Assembly (NCBI RefSeq): GCF_009720735.1
Contig: NZ_WNKU01000011.1
Span: 1-64,000 of the forward strand
Length of the DNA: 64,000 bases
Direction: 5' to 3'
DNA from: Heliobacterium mobile
GTDB taxonomy: Bacteria; Bacillota; Desulfitobacteriia; Heliobacteriales; Heliobacteriaceae
Shown here: piece after piece, positions 56,541 to 64,000 of the stretch
Numbering within the stretch: position 1 is the stretch's first letter
Layout of the letters: every line of letters begins with the position of its first letter
The notes under the pieces: generated by a model
The model's input: only the letters and a program-made list of their open reading frames with translations
Database searches by the model: none
What the model was told of the DNA's origin: nothing
Position numbers and translations under genes: made by a program

Positions 56541-57326
56541 TTATGGGAGATTGAAAGGAAAGTCAAGCGGATTATACCAGACTTCTAGCAAAGCGAGTCC
56601 CTGCGGGGGAGCTGTCGTCCCTGCTTGGGTACGATCGCGGGAAGCGATGATTTGGGGGATACTTTCGGGGGCGATTTTTCCTTTTCCCACATCGACCAGC
56701 GTGCCTGTGATGATACGAACCATGTTGTAGAGAAAGCCGTCACCCATCACGTCCATGAGCAGCAGATTCTCCTCGGTCACGGTCAACGTACAATGCCAGA
56801 TCGTGCGGACGAAGTCTTTCACAGGACTTCCGGTCGCGCAAAATCCACGAAAGTCGTGGGTTCCCACGAAGTACCCTGCCGCTTCCTGCATGGCTGCCAC
56901 ATGGAGGGGCGGATAGACTTGATAGGAGTAGCGATGGTGAAAGGGAGAATGGATGCGGTGATTATAGATGCTGTAGCGGTAATGCTTGCCTAAAGCGCCA
57001 AAACGGGAGTGAAAATCTTCGGCCACCGTCTCTGCCTTTACAACGGCAATGTCTTTCGGCAGCAGCGAGTTCATCGCCAAGGGAAACTTCTCGTCGGGGA
57101 TGCGGGAAGTCGTCAAAAAGTCGACCACCTGACCTCGCGCATGGACACCAGCATCGGTGCGACCGGCACAGGTGATCTTTACTTCCTCACCAGTAAGCAC
57201 CTGAATGGCCCGCATCAGTTCATCTTGAATAGTGGGCAAGTTTGTTGGGTCTTCTTGCGTCTGAAAACCATGGTAGCTCGTGCCGTCATAGGACACGATA
57301 AATTTGACCCGTCGCTTCTCGGTCAT
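56541..57326 (-). CDS. truA: tRNA pseudouridine(38-40) synthase
   Basis: TruA isomerises uridines 38-40 in the tRNA anticodon stem. The product is about 261 residues. The catalytic Asp is in CAGRTDAGVHARGQ, with KFIVSYDGTSYHGFQTQ at the start. I chose the ATG at 57326 with TTGGAGATAGGG upstream; the TTG at 57341 lies inside the ecfT end. It overlaps nothing but follows ecfT immediately. Confidence 0.96.
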   Translation of the reverse strand: MTEKRRVKFIVSYDGTSYHGFQTQEDPTNLPTIQDELMRAIQVLTGEEVKITCAGRTDAGVHARGQVVDFLTTSRIPDEKFPLAMNSLLPKDIAVVKAETVAEDFHSRFGALGKHYRYSIYNHRIHSPFHHRYSYQVYPPLHVAAMQEAAGYFVGTHDFRGFCATGSPVKDFVRTIWHCTLTVTEENLLLMDVMGDGFLYNMVRIITGTLVDVGKGKIAPESIPQIIASRDRTQAGTTAPPQGLALLEVWYNPLDFPFNLP

Positions 57327-57331
57327 ATTCC

Positions 57332-58123
57332 CTATCTCCAAACCAATAGAAGTATAAAGGCGAGCCCAGCAACCCCTAATAGGGCATAGTCGCTTTGCCT
57401 CATCACCAAAGGCCGAAAGCGAGTGCGACCCTCGCCGCCACGGTAGCAGCGGGCTTCCATGGCCATGGCCAGTTCATCAGCTCGACGAAAAGCGGAGAGT
57501 AGCAAAGGAACCATCAGCGGAACCATGCTCTTCGCCCGGCGGAAGATGTTGCCGCTGTCAAAGTCAGCGCCACGGGACGATTGGGCTTTCATGATCTTTT
57601 CCGTCTCTTCAATCAGTGTCGGAATAAAGCGAAGGGCGATGGAGGTCATCATGGCAAACTCATGGGCCGGCAATCCGACCCGTTTCGCTGGTGTCAACAG
57701 TTGTTCCATACCGTCGGTCAAAGCGATCGGTGATGTGGTCAACGTCAACAGCGTCGCTCCGGCATAGAGCCAGATCAAGCGCAATGTGACCGTCAGACCT
57801 TGAATCACCCCTTCCTGGGTGACCTCGAAGGGACCGAGACAGTAAAGAACCTCTCCCGGTGTGCTCAAAAAGTGCATGACGAGGGTAAAAACGATAAAAA
57901 TCCACAGCGGCTTCAGTCCGCGAAAGATATAATGCCAAGGCAGTTTCGACAACAGGATGATGGCAATGATCGGTACGCCCGCTAAGGAAACGCTCGTCAG
58001 GCTCGAGAGTAAAAACAAGGCAATCGTATACAGCAAGGTGATGATCACCTTCGTGCGCGGATCGAGGCGGTGTACCGGCGATTCAAGATGGACGTATTGG
58101 CCTAAGGTGATGTCCTTCAGCAT
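57332..58123 (-). CDS. ecfT: ECF transporter transmembrane protein EcfT
   Basis: The shared membrane component of energy-coupling-factor vitamin transporters, about 263 residues with five or so hydrophobic helices. The signature Ala-Arg-Gly-like motifs contacting the ATPases are AQSSRGADFD and MAMEARCYRGG. I chose the ATG at 58123 (GGAGGGACAGG upstream), which overlaps the ecfA2 stop; the longer frame adds an unlikely Gln/Glu-rich start. Together with the two ATPases it serves several substrate-binding S proteins. Confidence 0.93.
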   Translation of the reverse strand: MLKDITLGQYVHLESPVHRLDPRTKVIITLLYTIALFLLSSLTSVSLAGVPIIAIILLSKLPWHYIFRGLKPLWIFIVFTLVMHFLSTPGEVLYCLGPFEVTQEGVIQGLTVTLRLIWLYAGATLLTLTTSPIALTDGMEQLLTPAKRVGLPAHEFAMMTSIALRFIPTLIEETEKIMKAQSSRGADFDSGNIFRRAKSMVPLMVPLLLSAFRRADELAMAMEARCYRGGEGRTRFRPLVMRQSDYALLGVAGLAFILLLVWR

Positions 58124-59055
58124 GATGCCTGTCCCTCCGGCCCGTTCCTGCTGTTCCGACTCCACTCGTTGTCTTTACCTGCTGGCAGCACACGAAGGAT
58201 TTCCTCGACAATGGCCTCGTTCTCAAAGATGCCCAAATTCACCGGCCATCCCGCTTCCTGCAGCTGGTGCATCAGTTTCACGGAAAAAGGAATGTCCATA
58301 CCTAATAGGGTTATTTTCTCCTTCTGGGCAAAGACTTCCTCCGGCCTTCCCTGCAAGGCCACCTTGCCCCGATCGAGGAGAACTAGACGATTCGCCAACC
58401 GGGCCACTTCGTCCATGTGATGGCTCACCATGACTACTGTCAGATTCCACTCTCGGTGCAGCCTCCGGATCAACTGGAGCAGTTGTTCCCGTCCTCTCGG
58501 ATCCAGCCCAGCCGTCGGTTCATCGAGTATCAGTTTTCGAGGGCGCATGGCTAACACACCGGCGAGAGCAACGCGACGCTTCTGGCCGCCGCTCAAATGC
58601 AGCGGCGATCGCTGAGCGACCTTCTCCACGTCGAGTCCGACCATATCCATGGCCTGTAGAACCCGTTCCTTCGTCTCGGTTGCCATCAAGCCCAGATTGC
58701 GCGGTCCGTAGGCGATATCGTCATAGACCGTTTCTTCAAACAATTGATGTTCCGGGTATTGAAAGACAATGCCGACACGCTCTCTCAGTATTTGAAACTT
58801 GGAACGTACTTCCCGGTTCACTTTACCTGCCATAGTGCCTTGGACGACGATCTCATCGACGATTATCGTCCCCGAGGTGGGGGCCAACAGCCCGTTGAGA
58901 TGCTGTATCAGAGTGGACTTTCCTGACCCGGTCCGTCCGATGATGCCAACCAATTCTCCATCGGCGATCTGCAGATCGATATCGAAGAGGGCCTGGCTCG
59001 CCAAAGGGGTATCCGGTTTGTATACGTAATTCAGTTTAGCGATTTCAATCGGCAT
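58117..59055 (-). CDS. ecfA2: ECF transporter ATP-binding protein (second)
   Basis: An ABC ATPase, 312 residues. Walker A GRTGSGKST near 40, Q-loop FQYPEHQLFEETV, signature LSGGQKRRVALAGVLAM, Walker B LILDEPTAGLD and H-loop VVMVSHHMDEVA are intact. It is longer than EcfA1, with a C-terminal extension ending in a basic tail. It overlaps the ecfA1 end by 25 bases, typical for this pair. Confidence 0.94.
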   Translation of the reverse strand: MPIEIAKLNYVYKPDTPLASQALFDIDLQIADGELVGIIGRTGSGKSTLIQHLNGLLAPTSGTIIVDEIVVQGTMAGKVNREVRSKFQILRERVGIVFQYPEHQLFEETVYDDIAYGPRNLGLMATETKERVLQAMDMVGLDVEKVAQRSPLHLSGGQKRRVALAGVLAMRPRKLILDEPTAGLDPRGREQLLQLIRRLHREWNLTVVMVSHHMDEVARLANRLVLLDRGKVALQGRPEEVFAQKEKITLLGMDIPFSVKLMHQLQEAGWPVNLGIFENEAIVEEILRVLPAGKDNEWSRNSRNGPEGQASC

Positions 59056-59876
59056 AGGACTTTCACCAGCTTATCCAAAGTCAGTACATTCGGCTCAATG
59101 GGGAGGCCCTTATCCTGCAGGCGTCTAGCGATATTCAAAGCCGGCGGTACGTCTAACCCTGCCTGTGTAAGCAGTTGATTTTTTTTAAATACCTCTACCG
59201 GCGAGCCCTCCAAGAGCACACTTCCTTGATCCATGACGATGATCCGGTGAGCCAAGGCCGCTTCATCCATGTCGTGGGTGATGGTAACGACCGTCATGCC
59301 CTGATTTTCATGCAGGTGTCGCACCGTCTCGAGCACCTCCCTGCGACTGACAGGATCGAGCATCGATGTGGCTTCATCCAAGACAAGGTATTCGGGACCT
59401 AATGCCAATACGCCAGCGATAGCCACCCGTTGCTTCTGTCCACCGGAGAGGTCATGAGGGGGACGAGTGCGCATCCCTTCGAGACCGACATCTTGCAAAG
59501 CTCTTTCGACACGTTCCACGATCTCCGCTGGGGCTAATCCTAAATTCTCCGGGCCAAAGGCGATATCTTCCTCAACGGTCGTAGCGACGAGCTGGTTATC
59601 GGGATTCTGAAAGACCATGCCTACTGTACGGCGGATATCAAACCAGTTCTCTTTGTCCGACGTGTCAAGTCCGTTGACAGATACACGTCCCTCCTTAGGG
59701 ACTAAGAGCGCGTTCAAGTGCTTCGCCAAGGTGGACTTCCCTGAGCCATTGGCCCCCAAGATCGCCACCCACTCACCAGGACAAATCGTTAAAGAGACAC
59801 TCTTTAATGCCGGAATCGGCTGCCCAGAGGGATCCGGATAGCTATAGCTGACATTTTCGACGGTAATCAGAGCCAT
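59031..59876 (-). CDS. ecfA1: ECF transporter ATP-binding protein (first)
   Basis: An ABC ATPase, 281 residues. Walker A GANGSGKSTLA, Q-loop FQNPDNQLVATTV, signature LSGGQKQRVAIAGVLAL, Walker B LVLDEATSMLD and H-loop TITHDMDEAA are intact. It pairs with EcfA2 and EcfT. Two 172-bp palindromes lie upstream, between it and rplQ. Confidence 0.94.
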   Translation of the reverse strand: MALITVENVSYSYPDPSGQPIPALKSVSLTICPGEWVAILGANGSGKSTLAKHLNALLVPKEGRVSVNGLDTSDKENWFDIRRTVGMVFQNPDNQLVATTVEEDIAFGPENLGLAPAEIVERVERALQDVGLEGMRTRPPHDLSGGQKQRVAIAGVLALGPEYLVLDEATSMLDPVSRREVLETVRHLHENQGMTVVTITHDMDEAALAHRIIVMDQGSVLLEGSPVEVFKKNQLLTQAGLDVPPALNIARRLQDKGLPIEPNVLTLDKLVKVLCRLKSLN

Positions 59877-59986
59877 CCCCCGTTTCTCTAAAACCGTTCT
59901 CTCTACAGATAGCCGTAATTAGAAGCCCATAACGAAAGCAACTAGTGCACTCGGCCCGAAAGCACTTATTCCGCTTGTAAAGCCTA

Positions 59987-60158
59987 GGGGTGCATTGGCG
60001 CAGTGAGCGTTTTGGGCGAAACGGCGTCGTGAGCGCAGGTTGTGAAGCGGTTAAGCGCGCTATGGTTCACATGCAGAATAGCCCAGAGGTTTGGCGCGCC
60101 CGCGAAACAACCAAGCGAACAGCCGTGGAGCCCTTAGCGAATGGAGCCAGTGCACCCC
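59987..60158. repeat. 172-bp imperfect palindrome, copy 2
   Basis: The same length and fold as the copy at 7108-7279. Relative to that copy the stem pair C-G at offsets 56 and 120 is T-A here, and the pair G-C at offsets 34 and 139 is A-T here. Other differences are T-G wobbles. The next copy, 62 bases on, is nearly identical. Confidence 0.88.
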
Positions 60159-60220
60159 GGCCCCCAAGCACATAGTCCGCCTTAATACATTAACATTGAG
60201 GAACGCTTGTCAACAGTCTA

Positions 60221-60392
60221 GGGGTGCATTGGCGCAGTGAGCGTTTTGGGCGAAACGGCGTCGTGAGCGCAGGTTGTGAAGCGGTTAAGCGCGCTATGGT
60301 TCACATGCAGAACAGCCCAGAGGTTTGGCGCGCCCGCGGAACAACCAAGCGAACAGCCGTGGAGCCCTTAGCGAATGGAGCCAGTGCACCCC
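60221..60392. repeat. 172-bp imperfect palindrome, copy 3
   Basis: Nearly identical to copy 2, differing at a few bases (for example the GA to GG change after CCGCG), in the same orientation. The direct-repeat period is 234 bases. The end sequences CTAGGGGTGC match copy 2. Confidence 0.88.
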
Positions 60393-60576
60393 GGCCCTCA
60401 GCAAGCAGGTTATCGACTTGAAGATTGCGGCGCATAAAAGGAAAGCCAGGAACCCTTGATCCATCGGATCATTGGCCCTGACCTGCTTTCATGCCACAGC
60501 GTCGACAGCAACCACAAAGGGGAACTGCACAACCCATATGGCTTATTCCTGACCCTAAAAGGGCCTCAAAAAATCT

Positions 60577-60607
60577 AGGCTTTAAAAACCGGGAATGCCC
60601 CGGTCAC
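60577..60607 (-). terminator. Intrinsic terminator of the rplQ operon
   Basis: On the minus strand ACCGGG, five bases, CCCGGT is followed by TTTTAAA. It overlaps the rplQ end region, just past the stop. Confidence 0.75.
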
Positions 60608-60610
60608 GCC

Positions 60611-60949
60611 TTAAACCAGTTCGACGATGCACATGGGGGCGGCATCGCCACGACGGAAACCGGCTTTCATGACCCGGGTGTATCCGCCTTGCCGGTTGGC
60701 ATATTTAGGGGCAATCTCACTAAACAGTTGAGTGACGACTCCCTCTTCCTGCAGGTAGGCCAGCGCTTGACGGCGGGCATGCAGGTCACCTTGTTTGCCA
60801 AGGGTGATCATTTTGTCCGCGATCCGGCGAAGTTCCTTTGCCTTAGGCTCGGTCGTCGTAATTTTTCCATGCTTGAGCAAGGATGTAGTGATATTACGGA
60901 GCAGCGCCCGGCGGTGACCGGTGGGACGGCTGAATTTACGGTAAGGCAC
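60611..60949 (-). CDS. rplQ: 50S ribosomal protein L17
   Basis: L17, 112 residues, with the N-terminal block [21 protein letters not shown] and the later [11 protein letters not shown]. It follows rpoA by 29 bases and is last in the operon. Confidence 0.98.
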   Translation of the reverse strand: MPYRKFSRPTGHRRALLRNITTSLLKHGKITTTEPKAKELRRIADKMITLGKQGDLHARRQALAYLQEEGVVTQLFSEIAPKYANRQGGYTRVMKAGFRRGDAAPMCIVELV

Positions 60950-60978
60950 GTGTTTCCCTCCTTTGCGGTAGGGTAGTA

Positions 60979-61926
60979 TCAGTCTTCAGACTTACGGAGC
61001 GACAAGCCAAGAGCATTGAGTTTGGCGTCCACTTCTTCGAGGGACTTGCGACCCAGATTGCGAACCTTGATCATGTCTTCTTCGGTCTTCAAAGTTAGAT
61101 CCCGGACCGAGTTGATCCCCGCCCGTTTCAGGCAGTTGTAGGAACGCACCGAAAGATCCAGCTCTTCAATCGTCATATCTAAGACTTTATCTTGCGGACG
61201 TTCTTCTTTTTCGACCATGATTTCCACGTTTTCCGTGCTTTCGGTCAAACCGACAAACAGTTTTAGGTGGTCATTCATGATCTTTGCCGATAAACTGATG
61301 GCTTCCTCAGGGGTCAAACTCCCATTGGACCACACCTCAAGAATCAGCCGATCGTAGTTGGTAATTTGCCCAACACGGGTGTCTTCGACCCGGTAGTTTA
61401 CCTTACGGACCGGCGAGAAGTTGGCGTCTACCGGGATGACCCCGATGACATGTTCCGACTTCTTATGTTTGGTCGCTGTCATGTAACCGCGGTCTTTCTC
61501 CACAGTCAACTCCATAAACAGGCGACCGCCTTTATCTAAGGTGGCAATGGGCTGATCCGGGTTGAGGATTTCCACATCGGCATCACAGATGATATCTTTC
61601 CCTGTGACGACCCCTTCTCCTTCGGCTTCCACACGGATGATCCGAGGTTCGTCGGTATACATCTTGATGGATAAGAGCTTCAGGTTCAGGATGATATCCG
61701 TTGTGTCCTCTACCACTCCAGGGATGGTGGAGAACTCGTGAAGAACACCTTCGATCTTCACCGAAGTAACGGCCGCCCCGGGCAGGGAGGACAGAAGGAT
61801 GCGACGTAGGGAGTTGCCCAGGGTCACCCCGTAACCGCGCTCCAGAGGTTCGACCACAAACTTCCCGTATGTGGCATCTTCACTCCGGTCGACACATTCA
61901 ATCTTCGGTTTTTCGATTTCCAGCAT
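60979..61926 (-). CDS. rpoA: RNA polymerase alpha subunit
   Basis: The 315 residues comprise an N-terminal assembly domain ([19 protein letters not shown]) and a C-terminal domain with [22 protein letters not shown], which contacts UP elements and activators. It is full length, 45 bases downstream of rpsD. Confidence 0.98.
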   Translation of the reverse strand: MLEIEKPKIECVDRSEDATYGKFVVEPLERGYGVTLGNSLRRILLSSLPGAAVTSVKIEGVLHEFSTIPGVVEDTTDIILNLKLLSIKMYTDEPRIIRVEAEGEGVVTGKDIICDADVEILNPDQPIATLDKGGRLFMELTVEKDRGYMTATKHKKSEHVIGVIPVDANFSPVRKVNYRVEDTRVGQITNYDRLILEVWSNGSLTPEEAISLSAKIMNDHLKLFVGLTESTENVEIMVEKEERPQDKVLDMTIEELDLSVRSYNCLKRAGINSVRDLTLKTEEDMIKVRNLGRKSLEEVDAKLNALGLSLRKSED

Positions 61927-61971
61927 GAACTGCTGAACCCTCCCTTGGCGAGAATCGGAGAACCCTAATTA

Positions 61972-62598
61972 CTACCGGGAGTACAATTCGACGATGAGGT
62001 GTTCTTGGACCGTGGTGTCAATGTCTTCCCGATTGGGTAGAGCGACAACCCGACCGGAAAGGTTGTTGACATCGAGTTCAAGCCAAGCCGGAGGAGTTTT
62101 CTGCCCGAGGCTCGCAACAATTTCTTTAAAGAGCGGGGTATCTTTGCTCTTTTCTTTCAGTTGGATCACATCGCCGACCCGCAGTTGGATGGAAGCGATG
62201 TTTACTTTGTGTCCGTTCAGGGTAAAGTGGTTGTGCAGAACGAATTGACGAGCTTCGTTCCGGGAGCGGGCAAAGCCGAGTCGGAATACGACGTTGTCGA
62301 GACGGCGCTCGAGCAAGCGAAGTAAGTTATGACCGGTAATCCCTTGCTGGCGATCGGCTTTGGAGAAGTACGTCCGGAATTGACCTTCCAGAATACCATA
62401 GATGCGGCGAGCTTTTTGTTTTTCTCGCAGCTGCAGACCGTATTCGGAGATCTTTTTCCGTCCTTGACCGTGCTGTCCGGGCGCGTAGGTCCGGCGGTCG
62501 ACGGCGCACTTTCCGGTGTAGCAGCGATCACCTTTGAGGTATAATTTAGCCCCTTCCCGACGGCACAGGCGGCATACAGGGCCGGTGTATCGAGCCAT
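61972..62598 (-). CDS. rpsD: 30S ribosomal protein S4
   Basis: S4, 208 residues. It has the zinc-ribbon (C+) N-terminus with cysteines in CRLCRREG and [11 protein letters not shown], and the S4 RNA-binding domain [21 protein letters not shown]. In many bacteria S4 also represses this operon. Confidence 0.98.
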   Translation of the reverse strand: MARYTGPVCRLCRREGAKLYLKGDRCYTGKCAVDRRTYAPGQHGQGRKKISEYGLQLREKQKARRIYGILEGQFRTYFSKADRQQGITGHNLLRLLERRLDNVVFRLGFARSRNEARQFVLHNHFTLNGHKVNIASIQLRVGDVIQLKEKSKDTPLFKEIVASLGQKTPPAWLELDVNNLSGRVVALPNREDIDTTVQEHLIVELYSR

Positions 62599-62625
62599 TC
62601 TGCGAATGCACCTCCTAAGTGAGTA

Positions 62626-63018
62626 TTATACGCGGCGGCGTTTGGGCGGCCGGCAACCGTTATGCGGAATGGGAGTGACGTCTTTGATCATGCTGACTTC
62701 CAGGCCGGCAGCTTGCAGAGAGCGGATAGCCGCTTCCCGTCCGGAGCCAGGGCCCTTCACTAAGCATTCGACTTCCCGCAGGCCGTGTTCCATGGCTTCT
62801 TTGGCAGCCGATTCGGCAGCCATTTGGGCCGCAAATGGGGTGGATTTTCTCGAACCTTTGAATCCGAGAACACCCGCAGATGCCCAGGACAGGGTGTTGC
62901 CTGTGGTGTCGGTGATCGTAACGATGGTATTGTTGAAGGTGGACTTGATATGGGCGATGCCCCGGTCCACATGTTTGCGTTCTTTCCGTTTGGTACGGGT
63001 TACGCGACGTGCAGCCAT
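62626..63018 (-). CDS. rpsK: 30S ribosomal protein S11
   Basis: S11, 130 residues, with the hallmark blocks [19 protein letters not shown] and [21 protein letters not shown] and the typical end [15 protein letters not shown]. It is 18 bases downstream of rpsM. Confidence 0.98.
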   Translation of the reverse strand: MAARRVTRTKRKERKHVDRGIAHIKSTFNNTIVTITDTTGNTLSWASAGVLGFKGSRKSTPFAAQMAAESAAKEAMEHGLREVECLVKGPGSGREAAIRSLQAAGLEVSMIKDVTPIPHNGCRPPKRRRV

Positions 63019-63035
63019 TACCTAGCTTCGCCCCC

Positions 63036-63407
63036 TTACTTCTTCTTCTTACCAGCAACGGTCCGAGCAGGACCTTTACGGGTACGAGCGTTGGTTTTGG
63101 TGCGCTGACCACGGACAGGCAGGCCACGACGGTGGCGCAGACCGCGGTAGCAGCCGATTTCCATGAGCCGTTTGATGTTCAGGGAAGTTTCGCGGCGCAG
63201 ATCCCCTTCGACGGTGATGTTTTTATCGATGTATTCCCGCAGACGGGCTACTTCGTCATCCGTCAAGTCCCGGGTCCGGGTGTCAGGGTTGACACCGGCT
63301 GAGGCCAGGATCTGTTGGGCAGTTGGGCGACCAATCCCAAAAATGTAGGTCAGCGCGATTTCAATCCGCTTATCCCGGGGAAGGTCGATGCCGGCGATAC
63401 GTGCCAT
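63036..63407 (-). CDS. rpsM: 30S ribosomal protein S13
   Basis: S13, 123 residues: opening [21 protein letters not shown], then the basic tail [17 protein letters not shown] that contacts the P-site tRNA. Confidence 0.98.
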   Translation of the reverse strand: MARIAGIDLPRDKRIEIALTYIFGIGRPTAQQILASAGVNPDTRTRDLTDDEVARLREYIDKNITVEGDLRRETSLNIKRLMEIGCYRGLRHRRGLPVRGQRTKTNARTRKGPARTVAGKKKK

Positions 63408-63431
63408 ATGGGTGAATGCACCTCCCGGTTG

Positions 63432-63545
63432 TTAACCTTGTTTTTGTTTGTGTTTCGGGTTTTCGCAAATGACCATGACTTTGCCTTTGCGTTTAATGAT
63501 CTTACATTTGTCGCAGATCGTTTTCACGGAAGGCCGTACTTTCAT
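63432..63545 (-). CDS. rpmJ: 50S ribosomal protein L36
   Basis: A 37-residue protein, too short for most gene tracks. [20 protein letters not shown] opens it and [11 protein letters not shown] closes it, with Cys11, Cys14, Cys27 and His32 in the zinc-binding C-x2-C-x12-C-x4-H arrangement. GAGGAGGGAATTGAC precedes the ATG. It lies between infA and rpsM, its conserved place. Confidence 0.97.
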   Translation of the reverse strand: MKVRPSVKTICDKCKIIKRKGKVMVICENPKHKQKQG

Positions 63546-63571
63546 GTCAATTCCCTCCTCTGGGGGGGCTG

Positions 63572-63790
63572 TTACTTAAAGCGGTATGTGATTCGTCCCC
63601 GCGATAGGTCGTACGGTGAAAGTTCCACCGTCACCCGGTCGCCGGGGAGGATTCGAATAAAGTTCATCCGGATCTTGCCTGATACATGGGCAAGAACTTG
63701 GTGCCCGTTTTCCAGCTCTACAGTGAACATGGCATTTGGCAGAGGCTCGACGACTCGGCCCTCAACTTCGATAACGTCCGTCTTGGACAT
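63572..63790 (-). CDS. infA: Translation initiation factor IF-1
   Basis: IF-1, 72 residues, an OB-fold S1-like protein. [21 protein letters not shown] and [21 protein letters not shown] are standard. It occludes the ribosomal A site during initiation. GGAGGCTGG precedes the ATG. Confidence 0.98.
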   Translation of the reverse strand: MSKTDVIEVEGRVVEPLPNAMFTVELENGHQVLAHVSGKIRMNFIRILPGDRVTVELSPYDLSRGRITYRFK

Positions 63791-63813
63791 AAGGATTTCC
63801 AGCCTCCTTGATT

Positions 63814-64000
63814 TTACAGACCAACCTCCACCGTCTCCAGCAGTTGGCGAATGGCGCTGTCGACTTGGGTATTGGTAGGAGTTTTACCCTGTTGAAGCAT
63901 TTCGCCGATTTCCGCGACCACCAACTCGGTCAACTGGAGGTGTTTCACCTTCTTCTTCTTCGGGGTGTCTACTTTACGATAGCGCCCATCTGCAATCAGA
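63814..64000 (-). CDS. KOW-type RNA-binding protein, L14e-like (partial)
   Basis: The last 61 residues of a gene that runs off the right edge. It ends with [13 protein letters not shown] and a TAA at 63814-63816, preceded by a basic run [15 protein letters not shown]. Firmicutes usually have a short KOW-domain RNA-binding protein (relative of L14e) between map and infA; position and the lysine-rich centre fit that. The KOW part itself is outside the window. Confidence 0.75.
   Translation of the reverse strand, partial: LIADGRYRKVDTPKKKKVKHLQLTELVVAEIGEMLQQGKTPTNTQVDSAIRQLLETVEVGL

Larger units (their letters stand above)
59877..60576. other. rplQ-ecfA1 gap holding two palindromic repeats
   Basis: The gap holds the copies at 59987-60158 and 60221-60392, separated by 62 bases. 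No gene is supported. Short plus-strand reading frames of identical start (MHWRSERFGRNGVVS) lie within both repeats and are a by-product of the repeat. Confidence 0.7.

Noticed and set aside
55405-56730. 441-codon plus-strand frame antisense to rpsI-rplM-truA
   Set aside because: It crosses a terminator and two conserved ribosomal protein genes; a shadow.
59987-60392. CRISPR-like array
   Set aside because: Only two 172-base units are adjacent; unit length and internal palindrome do not fit CRISPR.
59990-60421. Two short plus-strand frames beginning with the same residues
   Set aside because: They lie inside the 172-bp palindromes and their likeness only reflects the repeat. There is no ribosome binding site.

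Overview
This window looks like a chromosomal segment of an endospore-forming, Gram-positive anaerobe of the Clostridia. A Heliobacteriaceae or Peptococcaceae-like host is my guess, and no single gene proves it. The clues are a germination-type amidase CwlD, a CIRCE-controlled groESL operon, an argCJBD-carAB-argF operon, the standard infA-rpmJ-rpsM-rpsK-rpsD-rpoA-rplQ-ecfA-ecfA-ecfT-truA-rplM-rpsI string, SLH-domain surface protein genes, and heavy use of TTG and GTG starts after strong GGAGG-type ribosome binding sites. Almost every gene is on the minus strand.

Layout. Positions 1-5700 are an AT-richer accessory zone: a frameshifted excisionase-like HTH gene, other gene debris, one intact DUF2325 coiled-coil gene, and two convergent dead IS1634-family transposases. 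Positions 5739-17567 hold arginine and carbamoyl-phosphate biosynthesis, read from a promoter overlaid by two ARG-box-like operators at 17601-17637. ArgH is not in the window. Positions 17666-24000 hold an EamA transporter, a radical SAM / Memo-like-AMMECR1 pair, an SLH protein and CwlD. Positions 24077-26290 hold groESL. At 26577-28112 lies an unusual fusion of a class III nucleotide cyclase domain with a degenerate CD-NTase-like domain.

Positions 28656-51337 form one apparent 22-gene transcription unit mixing a full chemosensory system (two MCPs, two CheA, CheW, a triple CheW, CheB, CheR, two CheX-type phosphatases, several CheY) with a stressosome-type RsbR-RsbS-RsbT-RsbX module, Hpt and STAS proteins and a HEAT-repeat protein. 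Its head carries a near-perfect sigma-54 promoter (51322-51337). Two TGTAC-N6-GTACA dyads lie about 116 and 157 bp upstream of the predicted start site. The adjacent genes (51692-55230) encode an NtrC-type activator and its PAS histidine kinase. I read the whole as one regulated circuit: PAS kinase to NtrC regulator to sigma-54 promoter to a chemosensory-stressosome operon.

Positions 55468-64000 are ribosomal protein, RNA polymerase, ECF transporter and translation genes. Three 172-bp imperfect palindromes (7108-7279, 59987-60158, 60221-60392) form a dispersed family. Two substitutions between copies are compensatory across the stem, which argues that the folded form is maintained.
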